Below are positions 52,077-61,079 of a stretch of DNA of 64,000 nucleotides, piece after piece. This stretch comes from CADCTB01 sp963768975 (lineage in GTDB: Bacteria; Actinomycetota; Acidimicrobiia; Acidimicrobiales; AC-14): NCBI GenBank assembly GCA_963768975.1, contig CAVYKB010000013.1:434001-498000 (forward strand), given 5' to 3'. The notes under the pieces are model-generated. The model made no database searches. It was not told where the DNA came from and saw nothing but the letters and a program-made list of their open reading frames with translations. Positions within the stretch are counted from its first letter, which is position 1. The number at the start of each line of letters is the position of its first letter. A program made the translations under genes and the position numbers.

Positions 52077-52833
52077 CGTTGCTCGAGGTACGTGGCGTCA
52101 CCAAGCGGTTCGAGGGACTGCTGGCCGTCGACTCGGTTGACCTTGACGTGGACGAGGGCGACATCGTCGGCGTCATCGGCCCGAACGGCGCCGGAAAGAC
52201 CACCCTCTTCAACTGCCTGAGTGGTCTCGAGACACCCACCGCCGGCGACATCCGCTTCCGAGGCCACGCACTCGGGGGCCGGCCCGACCGGTTCACCAAG
52301 GCCGGCGTGGCCCGGACCTTCCAGAACATCCGCCTGTTCCCGCACATGACGGCCTTCGAGAACGTGCTCGTCGGCCGCCACTGCCGCACCCGCGTGGGGC
52401 TGCTGTCGGCAATCGCTCGCGGCCCGAGGTTCCGGCGCGAGGAGCGTGAGTCCGAGGACAAGGCCGATGAGCTGCTGGCCTTCGTCGGCCTGAAGCGGGA
52501 AGGGAGCACGCTGGCTCGCAACCTCGCCTACGGCGACCAGCGCCGGTTGGAGATCGCCCGGGCGCTGGCCAGCGAGCCGGGCATCCTCCTGCTCGACGAG
52601 CCCCGGGCCGGCATGAACGCGGCCGAGACTCGGGCCACGGCCGACCTGGTGCGCCAGATCAGGGACCGGGGCGTGGCCGTCGCCGTCATCGAGCACGACA
52701 TGCGCTTCATCTTCGGGCTGTGCGACCGGGTGGCGGTGCTGGTCCAGGGGCGCAAGCTGGTGGAGGGCACACCGGCGGAGGTCCAGCGCGACGCACGGGT
52801 CATCGAGGCCTACCTGGGCGCACCGACCACCTG

Positions 52834-52834
<1 letters not shown>
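52073..52834 (+). CDS. livG: Branched-chain amino-acid ABC ATPase LivG
   Basis: 253 residues. Walker A GPNGAGKTTLFN, the LivG-specific ARTFQNIRLFPHMTAFENV, signature NLAYGDQRRLEIARAL, Walker B LLLDEPRAGMN, and the H-loop VIEHDM. Hydrolyses ATP to drive the LivHM channel. GTG start in the livM stop; the stop overlaps the livF start by one base (TGATG). Confidence 0.95.
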
Positions 52835-53547
<713 letters not shown>

Positions 53548-53611
53548 GGTCCCCGGGAATTCTCGGCCCGGCCACAGGGTTCTCCCAGGGTGAGATGGGA
53601 AGGATCCCCCT

Positions 53612-53764
53612 ATGAGAAAGTCACAGTCCATGAGCCGCCTCGGCCGAGCCCTGGTTGCGGTGGCCACGTCGATCGTGACCGGCGCCACCGCCGGCGCCGC
53701 CCTGGCCCGCAAGCCCCTTGTGGTCAGGGTCGACGACGGGCCCAGGATCCGCCGCGTCTCCTAG
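53612..53764 (+). CDS. Small protein with N-terminal hydrophobic segment
   Basis: 50 residues: RKSQSMSRLGRALVAVATSI, then TGATAGAALARKPLVV and a basic end. A positively charged start followed by a hydrophobic stretch of about 20 residues suggests a membrane-anchored or signal-anchored micro-protein. GGAAGGA lies 8 nt before ATG 53612. The stop TAG shares CTAG with the convergent phospholipase gene, as at other convergent pairs in this window, which supports it being a real gene. Family unknown. Confidence 0.55.
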   Translation: MRKSQSMSRLGRALVAVATSIVTGATAGAALARKPLVVRVDDGPRIRRVS

Positions 53765-55050
53765 AACGACTGCCTGAGTAGGTCGCCGGCCCTCTCCCTC
53801 GCCCGCTTGGCGACCGGCCGCCGGCGCCAGCGGTCGAGGTCGAACTCCTCGGAGGCCGCCAGGTCGTCGCCGAAGTGCCGGGCCAGCTCGTCGACCAGAC
53901 CAGGGTCGGTGAATGCGACGATCAGCTCGTCGTCAAGGCCGAGGGAGCGGTGCTCGAGGTTGCTGGAGCCGATGTTGGCCCACCCGTCGGCGATCATTAC
54001 CTTGGCGTGCAGCATGGTGCGCTGGTACTCGAAGATGCGCGCGCCGGCCTCCAGCAGGCGGCCGTACTGGCGTTGGCCGGTCTCCCGGACCACCTCCTTG
54101 TCGACATGACGCCCGTTGACCAGGATCCTCACGTCGACCCCCCGGGCCGGCGCCTCGCACAGGAGGTCGATGAACGCCTCGTCGGGGGCGAAGTAGGCGG
54201 TGGTGATCCACAGCCGCTCGCACGCGCCGGCGATGGCTGCGTAGAACAGCTGGCTGGTGGCAGTACCCCCCGAGCGGGGCGAGCTGCGAATGACCTGCAT
54301 CCCTACGCCGTCGTCGAAGTGCTCCAGGTCGGGCAGGTGCCTGTCGGCGAGGACGACATTGGAGGCCTCGGCCCAGTTCTCCATGAAGCCGCCGAGGATG
54401 GCGCGCACGGCGGGGCCTTCGACCTCGATGTGGGTCTCCCGCCAGTGCTCGGGATCCTGGGCGTCGCCGTCCCAGACGTCGGCGATGCCGACGCCGCCGG
54501 CGAAGCCGATTCGACCGTCGACGATGAGCAGCCGGCGGTGCATCCGGTTGTTGAGCTTGTCGACCGCGTACCAGGCCGGCGGGCGAAAGAAGGCGAACGA
54601 CACTCCGGCCTGCTCCAGCTTCGTCACGGTCTCATGGCCGGCGAGCTTGGCCGAGCCGTAGGCGTCGACAACCACGTTGACCTCCACGCCGGCCCGGGCC
54701 CGCTCGCACAGCGCCTCCGTGAACCGGGCGGTCACCTCGCCGGGCCAGAGGATGTACGACGACAGGTCGATGGTGTCCTTCGCCGACTCAATGGCGTCGA
54801 GCATGGCGGGGAATGTCTGGGCGCCGTTGCGCAGGATGCGCACCCGGTTGCCGGTGCGCCACGCCGCACCGGTGGTGGCCTCGACCAACCGGGCGAACGC
54901 CGGAGTCCCCGGCGCCGGCGGATCCTCGATCCGGTAGCCGGTTCGACCGTTGCGCCGGTAACGGGCGGTGCCGTAGGCGTAGGTCAGTGCCAAGCCGGCG
55001 CCGGCGGGGACGGCGGCCTTGGCGACCCACGAGCGCGCAGAAGCCGGCAC
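53761..55050 (-). CDS. Phospholipase D/cardiolipin synthase-like protein
   Basis: 429 residues. N-terminal hydrophobic anchor (AAVPAGAGLALTYAYG), then two PLD domains. The second HKD motif is normal (HAKVMIADG, then GSSN). The first is HRRLLIVDG, with Arg replacing the Lys of HxK. The region SSYILWPGEVTARFTEAL and WITTAYFAPDEAFIDLL are typical of cardiolipin synthases, which join two phosphatidylglycerols. GTG start. The stop overlaps that of the small protein gene in CTAG. Confidence 0.85.
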   Translation of the reverse strand: MPASARSWVAKAAVPAGAGLALTYAYGTARYRRNGRTGYRIEDPPAPGTPAFARLVEATTGAAWRTGNRVRILRNGAQTFPAMLDAIESAKDTIDLSSYILWPGEVTARFTEALCERARAGVEVNVVVDAYGSAKLAGHETVTKLEQAGVSFAFFRPPAWYAVDKLNNRMHRRLLIVDGRIGFAGGVGIADVWDGDAQDPEHWRETHIEVEGPAVRAILGGFMENWAEASNVVLADRHLPDLEHFDDGVGMQVIRSSPRSGGTATSQLFYAAIAGACERLWITTAYFAPDEAFIDLLCEAPARGVDVRILVNGRHVDKEVVRETGQRQYGRLLEAGARIFEYQRTMLHAKVMIADGWANIGSSNLEHRSLGLDDELIVAFTDPGLVDELARHFGDDLAASEEFDLDRWRRRPVAKRARERAGDLLRQSF

Positions 55051-55156
55051 CAGTGATAGTTACCCAGCCGCAGGAGAAAATCGCGAGAGGCTGTCGATCT
55101 GGGCGGTTCCCGTTCGTCGTAGGGCGAAACCAACCCACCGACACGAGGAGCGAACC

Positions 55157-55504
55157 ATGCGATACGCCCTGCTGATCTGCACCGACGAGTCAGCCCTGAC
55201 TGCCGCGTCGCCCGAGGAGACGGCGGAGGTGATGAAGGCCTACGACGCGTTCGGGGCCGAGATGGGCGCTCGGGGCGTCATCCGGGGCGCCGAGCGCCTG
55301 CGGCCGACCACCGACGCCACCACGGTCCGCGTCAGCGGCGGCGAGGTACTGGTGTCCGACGGTCCCTTCGCCGAGACGAAGGAGCAGATGGCCGGCTTTT
55401 ACCTCATCGAGTGCAAGGACCTCGACGAGGCCATCGAGATCGCATCGAAGGTGCCGGCGGCCCAGCACGGGACGGTCGAGGTGAGGCCGATCTGGGAGAT
55501 GTAG
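55157..55504 (+). CDS. YCII-related (DGPF) protein
   Basis: 115 residues with the DGPF motif (VSDGPFAETKEQMAGFYLIE) near residue 75, plus the N-terminal MRYALLICTDESAL and a C-terminal VEVRPIWEM. These ferredoxin-like proteins occur beside ECF42-type sigma factors, as here, and are thought to be part of that regulatory unit. GAGGAG precedes ATG 55157. The sigma gene begins 8 bp after the stop. Confidence 0.88.
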   Translation: MRYALLICTDESALTAASPEETAEVMKAYDAFGAEMGARGVIRGAERLRPTTDATTVRVSGGEVLVSDGPFAETKEQMAGFYLIECKDLDEAIEIASKVPAAQHGTVEVRPIWEM

Positions 55505-55512
55505 AGGCGGCG

Positions 55513-56727
55513 GTGGCCGCCGCCTTCCGCAGGGAATGGGGGCGGGTCGTCGCCACGCTCATCCGGGTGACGGGGGACTGGGAGCTGGCCGAGGACAGCG
55601 CGCAGGAAGCCTTCGCGCTGGCCCTGGCCCGCTGGCCGCGCGACGGCATCCCCCGCAACCCGGGAGCGTGGCTCACCACCGCGGCCAGGAACCGTGCGGT
55701 CGACCGGGTCCGCCGGGCGGCCACCGGCGCCGCCAAGCTGCAGGAGGTCGCCGTGCTGTCCCCAACCCCGGACCCGGACGAGGCGGACGAGAGCGGTGTC
55801 GTCGACGACCGGCTGCGCCTGATCTTCACCTGCTGCCACCCGGCGCTGGCGGTGGAGGCCCAGGTCGCGCTCACCCTGCGGACGCTCGCCGGGCTGACGA
55901 CGGCCGAGATCGCCCGGGCCTTCCTGGTTCCGGAGCCGGCGATGGCACAGCGCCTTGTCCGGGCCAAGCGCAAGATCCGCAACGCCGGCATCCCTTACCG
56001 GGTGCCGCCCGCCCACCAGCTGCCCGAGCGGACCGGCGCGGTGCTGGCCGCCGTCTACCTCTTGTTCAACGAGGGCTACGCGGCGACGTCGGGCGCCGAC
56101 CTGGTGCGCGCCAGCCTGTGTGACGAGGCCATCCGCCTGGCCCGGACGCTGGCCGAGCTCATGCCCGACGAGCCGGAAGCGCTCGGGTTGCTGGCCCTGC
56201 TGCTCCTGCAGGATGCCCGCCGCTCGGCTCGGGTCGGCGCCGGCGGCGAGCTGGTGCCCCTCGAGTCCCAGGACCGGTCGGCCTGGGATGCCGCCGCCAT
56301 CGCCGAGGGCGTGGTCGTCCTCGACCGCGCGCTGCGCCGAGGCCGGCCCGGGCCGTACCAGGTCCAGGCCGCCATCGCCGCCTGCCACGACGGGGCCGGC
56401 GAGGCATCAGCCACCGATTGGGCGCAGATCGCCGTGCTCTACGGGGAGCTGGCACGCATGGTCCCCTCGCCGGTCGTGGAGCTGAACCGGGCCGTCGCGG
56501 TGGCCATGGCCGACGGCCCGGCCGCCGGGCTGGCATTGGTGGAGGCCATCGACGCCGGCGGTGCGCTCGCCGGCTACCACCTGCTGTCGGCCACGCGGGC
56601 CGACCTCCTCCGGCGCCTCGGGCGGCGGGAGGAGGCCGCCGGCGCTTATCGCCGGGCTCTGGAGCTGGCGTCGGCCGACGCCGAGCGGGACTTCCTGCGC
56701 CGGCGGCTGGCCGAGGTGACGGGCTGA
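55513..56727 (+). CDS. ECF RNA polymerase sigma factor, ECF42-like with C-terminal extension
   Basis: 404 residues. Sigma region 2 (EWGRVVATLIRVTGDWELAED, FALALARWPRDGIPRNPGAW) and region 4 (VALTLRTLAGLTTAEIARAF, PEPAMAQRLVRAKRKIRNAG). Then a long helical extension of about 200 residues (YLLFNEGYAATSGADLVRAS, PYQVQAAIAACHDGA, GELARMVPSPVVELNRAVAV). That extension is TPR-like and characteristic of the ECF42 group, which replaces an anti-sigma factor. The start GTG 55513 fits the family; upstream in-frame codons lie in the YCII gene. Forms a unit with the YCII gene. Confidence 0.9.
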   Translation: MAAAFRREWGRVVATLIRVTGDWELAEDSAQEAFALALARWPRDGIPRNPGAWLTTAARNRAVDRVRRAATGAAKLQEVAVLSPTPDPDEADESGVVDDRLRLIFTCCHPALAVEAQVALTLRTLAGLTTAEIARAFLVPEPAMAQRLVRAKRKIRNAGIPYRVPPAHQLPERTGAVLAAVYLLFNEGYAATSGADLVRASLCDEAIRLARTLAELMPDEPEALGLLALLLLQDARRSARVGAGGELVPLESQDRSAWDAAAIAEGVVVLDRALRRGRPGPYQVQAAIAACHDGAGEASATDWAQIAVLYGELARMVPSPVVELNRAVAVAMADGPAAGLALVEAIDAGGALAGYHLLSATRADLLRRLGRREEAAGAYRRALELASADAERDFLRRRLAEVTG

Positions 56728-56746
56728 ATCAGGCCGAATCCAGGGG

Positions 56747-57595
56747 TCACCGGCGGACCGCCGGCGGTGCCGGCGTGGGCAGGCAGCCCGCCTCCCGGCC
56801 GATGAGGCGGAGGCCGGCCAGGTCGCCGGCGTGGTACTCGGCCCGGCCCTTCTGCACGCCCAGCTCGGCGAACATGATCTGGTCCGAGCGGGCGACATGG
56901 CCCAGGCCGACCAGATGGCCGAGCTCGTGCAGGAACACCCGACCCCAGGTGCCACCCTCGCCGAACCCGCTCGGGGGGAAGCGGCCGTCGATCAGCGTGT
57001 CGACGTTCACGATCAGCATGCCCGTCACCGAGACGCCGTCGACGGACGCCGGCAGGCCGCCGGCAGGGTTGGTGATATCCATCCGGAACCGCTCGCCGTT
57101 GTCCCATGCGACCAGGACCGGCGCCCAGCCGGCGCCGTAGCGTTCGGGCTGCACCCGCTGGCGGCCGGCGACGGGACGCTCGTCGGTGGGCCCGTCGTTC
57201 ACGAAGCGGAGACCGGTGGCTTCCTCCAGGCGGGTGATGGCCGTTCGCAGGTCCTCGACGCCGCCCGCTGGCGCCATGGCTGCGTTGACCACGTAGTGGA
57301 TGGGCTCGCACGGGTTGAACCGCACCGGTTGGCAGCCGCCCTGGCGGGCTTCCAGGAAGGAGTAGTCCACCGGCTCCTCGACGCCGCTGCGCCGGCGGCC
57401 GTTGAACTCGATCGCCAGGTGGTTGCGGACGGGGCAGTCCGGCGAGTCCGGGCCGGGCGCGACCACCACCGGCTCGGCGTCGAGCGACGGGTCGGCCTCT
57501 TCCTCCGACGAGCTGCCGCACGCAGCCAACACCACGGCCAGGACCGCCGCTGCCAGCCACCGCTTCGTGCCCGTACCGTCCACCCCCCTCGCCAA
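56747..57595 (-). CDS. Matrixin-like zinc metalloprotease lipoprotein
   Basis: 282 residues. Lipoprotein signal (KRWLAAAVLAVVLAAC), acidic linker, and a metzincin-type zinc site HELGHLVGLGH at about residue 223 (HExxHxxGxxH with all three His). Downstream, DQIMFAEL gives the Met-turn. Six Cys outside the site suggest disulfides. An extracytoplasmic peptidase; the substrate is unknown. Stands convergent to the ECF42-like gene and divergent from the YdeI-like gene. Confidence 0.85.
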   Translation of the reverse strand: MARGVDGTGTKRWLAAAVLAVVLAACGSSSEEEADPSLDAEPVVVAPGPDSPDCPVRNHLAIEFNGRRRSGVEEPVDYSFLEARQGGCQPVRFNPCEPIHYVVNAAMAPAGGVEDLRTAITRLEEATGLRFVNDGPTDERPVAGRQRVQPERYGAGWAPVLVAWDNGERFRMDITNPAGGLPASVDGVSVTGMLIVNVDTLIDGRFPPSGFGEGGTWGRVFLHELGHLVGLGHVARSDQIMFAELGVQKGRAEYHAGDLAGLRLIGREAGCLPTPAPPAVRR

Positions 57596-57627
57596 CGAGC
57601 CCTCAGACTGCCACTATCGCGAGGGTT

Positions 57628-58194
57628 GTGACCGACCCCACTCTGCGCTTCGAGTCCGCTGCCGCCTGGGAGGAGTGGCTGGCGCGCGAGCACGGGGCCC
57701 AGAACGGCGTGTGGATCAAGGTCGCCAAGAAGGCGACGCGCATCCCCACCGTCACCCACGCCGAGGCGCTCGACATCGCCCTCTGCTACGGCTGGATCGA
57801 CGGCCAGCGGAGGTCCTTCGACGACGAGTGGTTCCTCCAGCGGTTCACGCCCCGCCGGCCCCGGAGCAACTGGTCGAAGATCAACCGCGTCAAGGTAGAC
57901 AAGCTCGTCACCGAGGGCCGGATGCAGCCCGCCGGGCTGCGGGAGGTCGAGCGGGCCAAGGCCGACGGCCGCTGGGACGCCGCCTACGACCCGCCGAGTG
58001 CGGCCACCGTGCCGCCGGATCTCCAGCAGGCGCTCGAGACCAACCCCGCAGCGGCCGACACCTTCGCCAAGCTGAACAGCCAGAACCGCTTCGCCATCCT
58101 CTACCGGGTGCAGGACGCCAAGCGGCCCGAGACCCGGGCCCGGCGCATCGAGAAGTTCGTGGCCATGCTCAGCGCAGGGGAGAGGCTGTACTGA
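57628..58194 (+). CDS. YdeI/OmpD-associated-like protein
   Basis: 188 residues. FESAAAWEEWLAREHGAQNG, VWIKVAKKATRIPTVTHAEA, CYGWIDGQRRSFDDEWFLQR, FTPRRPRSNWSKIN, and a C-terminal domain with ARRIEKFVAMLSAGERLY. This is the YdeI (bacteriocin-protection) family found in many actinobacteria, with no known activity. GTG start. The 3' end overlaps the oxygenase gene on the other strand by 26 bp. Confidence 0.85.
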   Translation: MTDPTLRFESAAAWEEWLAREHGAQNGVWIKVAKKATRIPTVTHAEALDIALCYGWIDGQRRSFDDEWFLQRFTPRRPRSNWSKINRVKVDKLVTEGRMQPAGLREVERAKADGRWDAAYDPPSAATVPPDLQQALETNPAAADTFAKLNSQNRFAILYRVQDAKRPETRARRIEKFVAMLSAGERLY

Positions 58195-58834
58195 CTGCCA
58201 GCTGGTAGCAGAGCGGGGCGACGACCCGGACGTGGCCCTCGCCCAGAGGCGTCACCAGGTGGGGGATGATCCCGCCCAGCAGCACGACGGAGTCACCGGG
58301 CGCCACCGCCACGCGGCGGGCACCCCGCTCAGGGTCGGCCCGCGCCTCGGCGAGACGCCGCCCGGCGGCGCCGGGGTACACAATCAGGTCGCCGCCGGCG
58401 CCTCCGGTGTCGCGGATGCAGGTGATGAGGGCCAGCTCGCAGCCCTGGACGTCCCGGTGGACGCCGATGAAGTGCCCGGGCGCCCGGTAATAGGAGTAGG
58501 TGCCGAGCCGGCCGTTGGGTTGCCAGGTCAGGCCGGTCAGCTCGGCCAGGAGCCCGAGGACGGCCGGGGCGCAGAGCAACTCGTCGAGCGCCGGCCCGCC
58601 GGCGGCAGTGGCCAGCCACCGGTCGGCGTAGCCCCGGGTCTCGCCGTCGCCGGTGGGCGGGACGCCGATCTCGACTGCGCCGGCCTCCACCTCGGCCGCC
58701 TCCCGCTGGAGGCGCAGCAGCCCGCCGGCGTCGAGGATCCGGACCACGGCGAACCCGCCGGCGCGCGCCAGGGGGCTGGCGGCCAGCAGGGCGCGGGCGG
58801 CCGGCGGTGCCGTGCCCCGGAGCACGGCGCTCAC
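58169..58834 (-). CDS. 2OG-Fe(II) oxygenase-like protein
   Basis: 221 residues of the phytanoyl-CoA/2-oxoglutarate dioxygenase fold. The iron ligands are HRD in FIGVHRDVQG (HxD) and the distal His in GGIIPHLVTPLG; DLIVYPGAAGRRL precedes the latter. The N-terminus is helical. It starts inside the end of the prodomain-like gene (ATGA overlap), so it is the last gene of the minus-strand protease / radical SAM run. Likely hydroxylates or otherwise oxidises a peptide or small molecule of that pathway; this is inference from the operon. Confidence 0.75.
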   Translation of the reverse strand: MSAVLRGTAPPAARALLAASPLARAGGFAVVRILDAGGLLRLQREAAEVEAGAVEIGVPPTGDGETRGYADRWLATAAGGPALDELLCAPAVLGLLAELTGLTWQPNGRLGTYSYYRAPGHFIGVHRDVQGCELALITCIRDTGGAGGDLIVYPGAAGRRLAEARADPERGARRVAVAPGDSVVLLGGIIPHLVTPLGEGHVRVVAPLCYQLAVSTASPLR

Positions 58835-59196
58835 GGCGAGCCGGGGCCGAAGTCCGGTGGCTCGCTGAAGGAGACGGCGCGCAGGTGGCGGCGCAGCCGG
58901 GCGGGCAGCGCGCCGAGGTCGAACTCCAGGCTCTCCCGCTCGCCGGTGGGCTGGTCGGGCCCGAAGGCCTTGCGGAACTGCCGGGCCGGAGCCGAGATGG
59001 AGAAGCTGGTGCCGACGAAAGGACCCACCTCGAAGCCGCGCCCGGCGAAGTAGGCCGTCAGCTCCTCGACCGCCTCGGGCGCCGGCGCGTGCCGGGCCAG
59101 GTTGGCGCTGGTGACCGGCTCGTCGACCTCCACCGTGGGGTCGGCGGGGCGCACGATCACCATCGCCGACAGCGGCGGGTCCGCCTTCCTAGGCAC
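58831..59196 (-). CDS. Stand-alone protease-prodomain-like protein
   Basis: 121 residues. MVIVRPADPTVEVDEPVTS, EELTAYFAGRGFEVGPFVGT and FSISAPARQFRKAFGP have the beta-alpha-beta pattern (GF-V-x-x-x-S/I-x-x-P-x-x-x-F) of kumamolisin/subtilase prodomains. The same pattern occurs at residues 75-120 of the S8 protease encoded two genes upstream (LQNAGFQVLQISPITINIAG). It may chaperone or inhibit that protease, or recognise the substrate. Start GTG 59196 overlaps the radical SAM stop by 8 nt; ATG 59163 is the alternative. Followed by the oxygenase. Confidence 0.65.
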   Translation of the reverse strand: MPRKADPPLSAMVIVRPADPTVEVDEPVTSANLARHAPAPEAVEELTAYFAGRGFEVGPFVGTSFSISAPARQFRKAFGPDQPTGERESLEFDLGALPARLRRHLRAVSFSEPPDFGPGSP

Positions 59197-61075
59197 TGGC
59201 CACCGCCACGGGGATGGGCCGGCGCACCGCCGGCGGCCCGGCGTCGTGGCGGGCCGGGGTGTGGACCGGAAGGGCCAGCCACTGCTCGCCGTCGTGGACC
59301 ATGACGCCCACCGCCACGCACCGCTCGAGGAAACGGGTCACCTCGTCCACGCCGGCGCCGGCCACCAAGGGCAGGGCGTCGATCTCGGCCCGGCTCCGGG
59401 CCCGGTCGCAGGCGAGGAAGACCTCGGCCTTCCAGCCCACGAGGGTCGACGACCGGCGCGGCCTCCCACTTCGCTGGTCGAGGATCGTGACCGACCCGTC
59501 GGGCCGGGTCGCCATCCACAACCCGCCGCCGGCCTGGTGGCGCTGCCGCCAGCGTTCGACCGCCTCGACGGCCTGCATGGCGTAGTCGACCGGACGCCGG
59601 TCATCGGCGTAGTCGAAGTCGAAGTAGTAGGCGATTCGGTCCAGCTCCTCGGTCGGCACGTCGTACAGGTACCGGTACGGGGCCATGGCCCGCACGTTGA
59701 CGACCCCGTGGGCCTCCGGGTCGACGTGGTACGGGCTGAAGCGGTCGAGGCGGACGGGGCCGCACGCGCCGGGCGGGTCGAGGAAGTCGAGGTGCTCGAA
59801 GAGGGCGGCCTGCCGGGCGTACTCCGACGGGTCCTCGCCCGGGGCGCCGAAGAGCAGGTTCCACTCGATCCGCACACCGTACTCCCGGCCCCATTTCAGC
59901 AGTTGGAGGTTGCGGCGCATGGTCGTGCCCTTGGCCAGCAGATCCAGCACCTGGTCGCTCATGCTCTCGATGCCCGGCTGGACCGAGTGCACGCCCGCGG
60001 CGGCCAGCGTCTGCACCTGCTTGCGGCTCAGGTTGGCCTTGACCTCCCAGAACAGCTCGAGCGGGCGACCGTCGGCCAGCGCCGGCAGCAGGGTGCGGAA
60101 GTACCGCATGTCGAGGATGTTGTCGACCACGCTGATCGTGGTAACGCCGTAGGTGGCGACCAGGGCGTCGATCTCAGCGCCGGCCCGGGCCGGGCTCTTG
60201 CTGCGGAAGGCCATGCCGGCGCCGTTCAGGCCGCAGAACGTGCAGTGCGAGCGCTCGCCCCACCAGCAGCCCCGGGCCGTCTCCAGCAGCAGGCGCGGGG
60301 TGAGGTCGACCGAGCACGAGCTGGCGGCGAGGGCGTCGAAGTAGTCGTCGTAACAGGGGATGGGCAGGGCGTCGAGGTCCTTGACCGGATGGGCCGGCGT
60401 GGCCCGGCTGACATCGCCGTCCCGGTGGACGACCCCGGGCACATCGGCCATCGATGTGCCGGAGGCGAGGGCGCGGAGGAGGACCGGGAAGGACTCCTCC
60501 GCCTCACCGGAGCAGCCGGCGTCGACGAACCGGAACCGGCGGTGCAGGGCGACGCCCATCTCGCCCTCCCAGTTGGCCCCCCCGAACACGATCGTCACCT
60601 GTGGGTGGGCCGCCTTCACCCGCCGGGCCAGGGCGAGGGACGCCACGTTCTGCTGGAAGGTCGACGTGAACCCGACGACGTCGTAGTGGGCCCACGGCAC
60701 CGCGTCGAGGCAGTGCCGGAGGAAGGGCTCGACGTAGGCGCGCGCTCGGCGGAGCCGCTGGACGTCGTCGTCGGTCATGCGGTGGCGCCGGCGAAGGATG
60801 TGGTCCTCGTAGCCGGCGTCGACCCGTGGCCGGCTGCCGTAGAGCGCCTCGGAGAACACCCAGTCGCCTGCGAAGGACTCATACGGCACCTGGTCGGTGA
60901 GCCACAGGTACTCCGGCGCGCCGAGGAACTCGGCGAACGGCAGGGTGAGGTACCGCACGTCGCACTCGAAACCCTCGCGTCGGGCGACCGCTTGCAGCAG
61001 GCTGAGGCCGAGCGCCGGCCGGTCGATGGCCCCCAAGGGCATGGTGACCAGCAGCACCCGGGCGGATGCGGTCAA
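59189..61075 (-). CDS. B12-binding radical SAM RiPP-maturase-type protein
   Basis: 628 residues. N-terminal cobalamin-binding-like domain (LLVTMPLGAIDRPALGLSLL, DVVGFTSTF, IVFGGANWEGEMG). The radical SAM core has LETARGCWWGERSHCTFCGL, i.e. CxxxxxxxCxxC with Cys270, Cys278 and Cys281 binding the [4Fe-4S] cluster. The C-terminal domain contains TRPDGSVTILDQRSGRPR. The ARGCWWG...HCTFCGLNG signature is that of the 'ribosomal peptide maturation radical SAM protein 1' family (TIGR03975). It probably modifies a ribosomal peptide. Starts 4 bp after the stop of the S8 protease gene, in the same operon. Confidence 0.88.
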   Translation of the reverse strand: MTASARVLLVTMPLGAIDRPALGLSLLQAVARREGFECDVRYLTLPFAEFLGAPEYLWLTDQVPYESFAGDWVFSEALYGSRPRVDAGYEDHILRRRHRMTDDDVQRLRRARAYVEPFLRHCLDAVPWAHYDVVGFTSTFQQNVASLALARRVKAAHPQVTIVFGGANWEGEMGVALHRRFRFVDAGCSGEAEESFPVLLRALASGTSMADVPGVVHRDGDVSRATPAHPVKDLDALPIPCYDDYFDALAASSCSVDLTPRLLLETARGCWWGERSHCTFCGLNGAGMAFRSKSPARAGAEIDALVATYGVTTISVVDNILDMRYFRTLLPALADGRPLELFWEVKANLSRKQVQTLAAAGVHSVQPGIESMSDQVLDLLAKGTTMRRNLQLLKWGREYGVRIEWNLLFGAPGEDPSEYARQAALFEHLDFLDPPGACGPVRLDRFSPYHVDPEAHGVVNVRAMAPYRYLYDVPTEELDRIAYYFDFDYADDRRPVDYAMQAVEAVERWRQRHQAGGGLWMATRPDGSVTILDQRSGRPRRSSTLVGWKAEVFLACDRARSRAEIDALPLVAGAGVDEVTRFLERCVAVGVMVHDGEQWLALPVHTPARHDAGPPAVRRPIPVAVASA

Positions 61076-61079
61076 GGGA

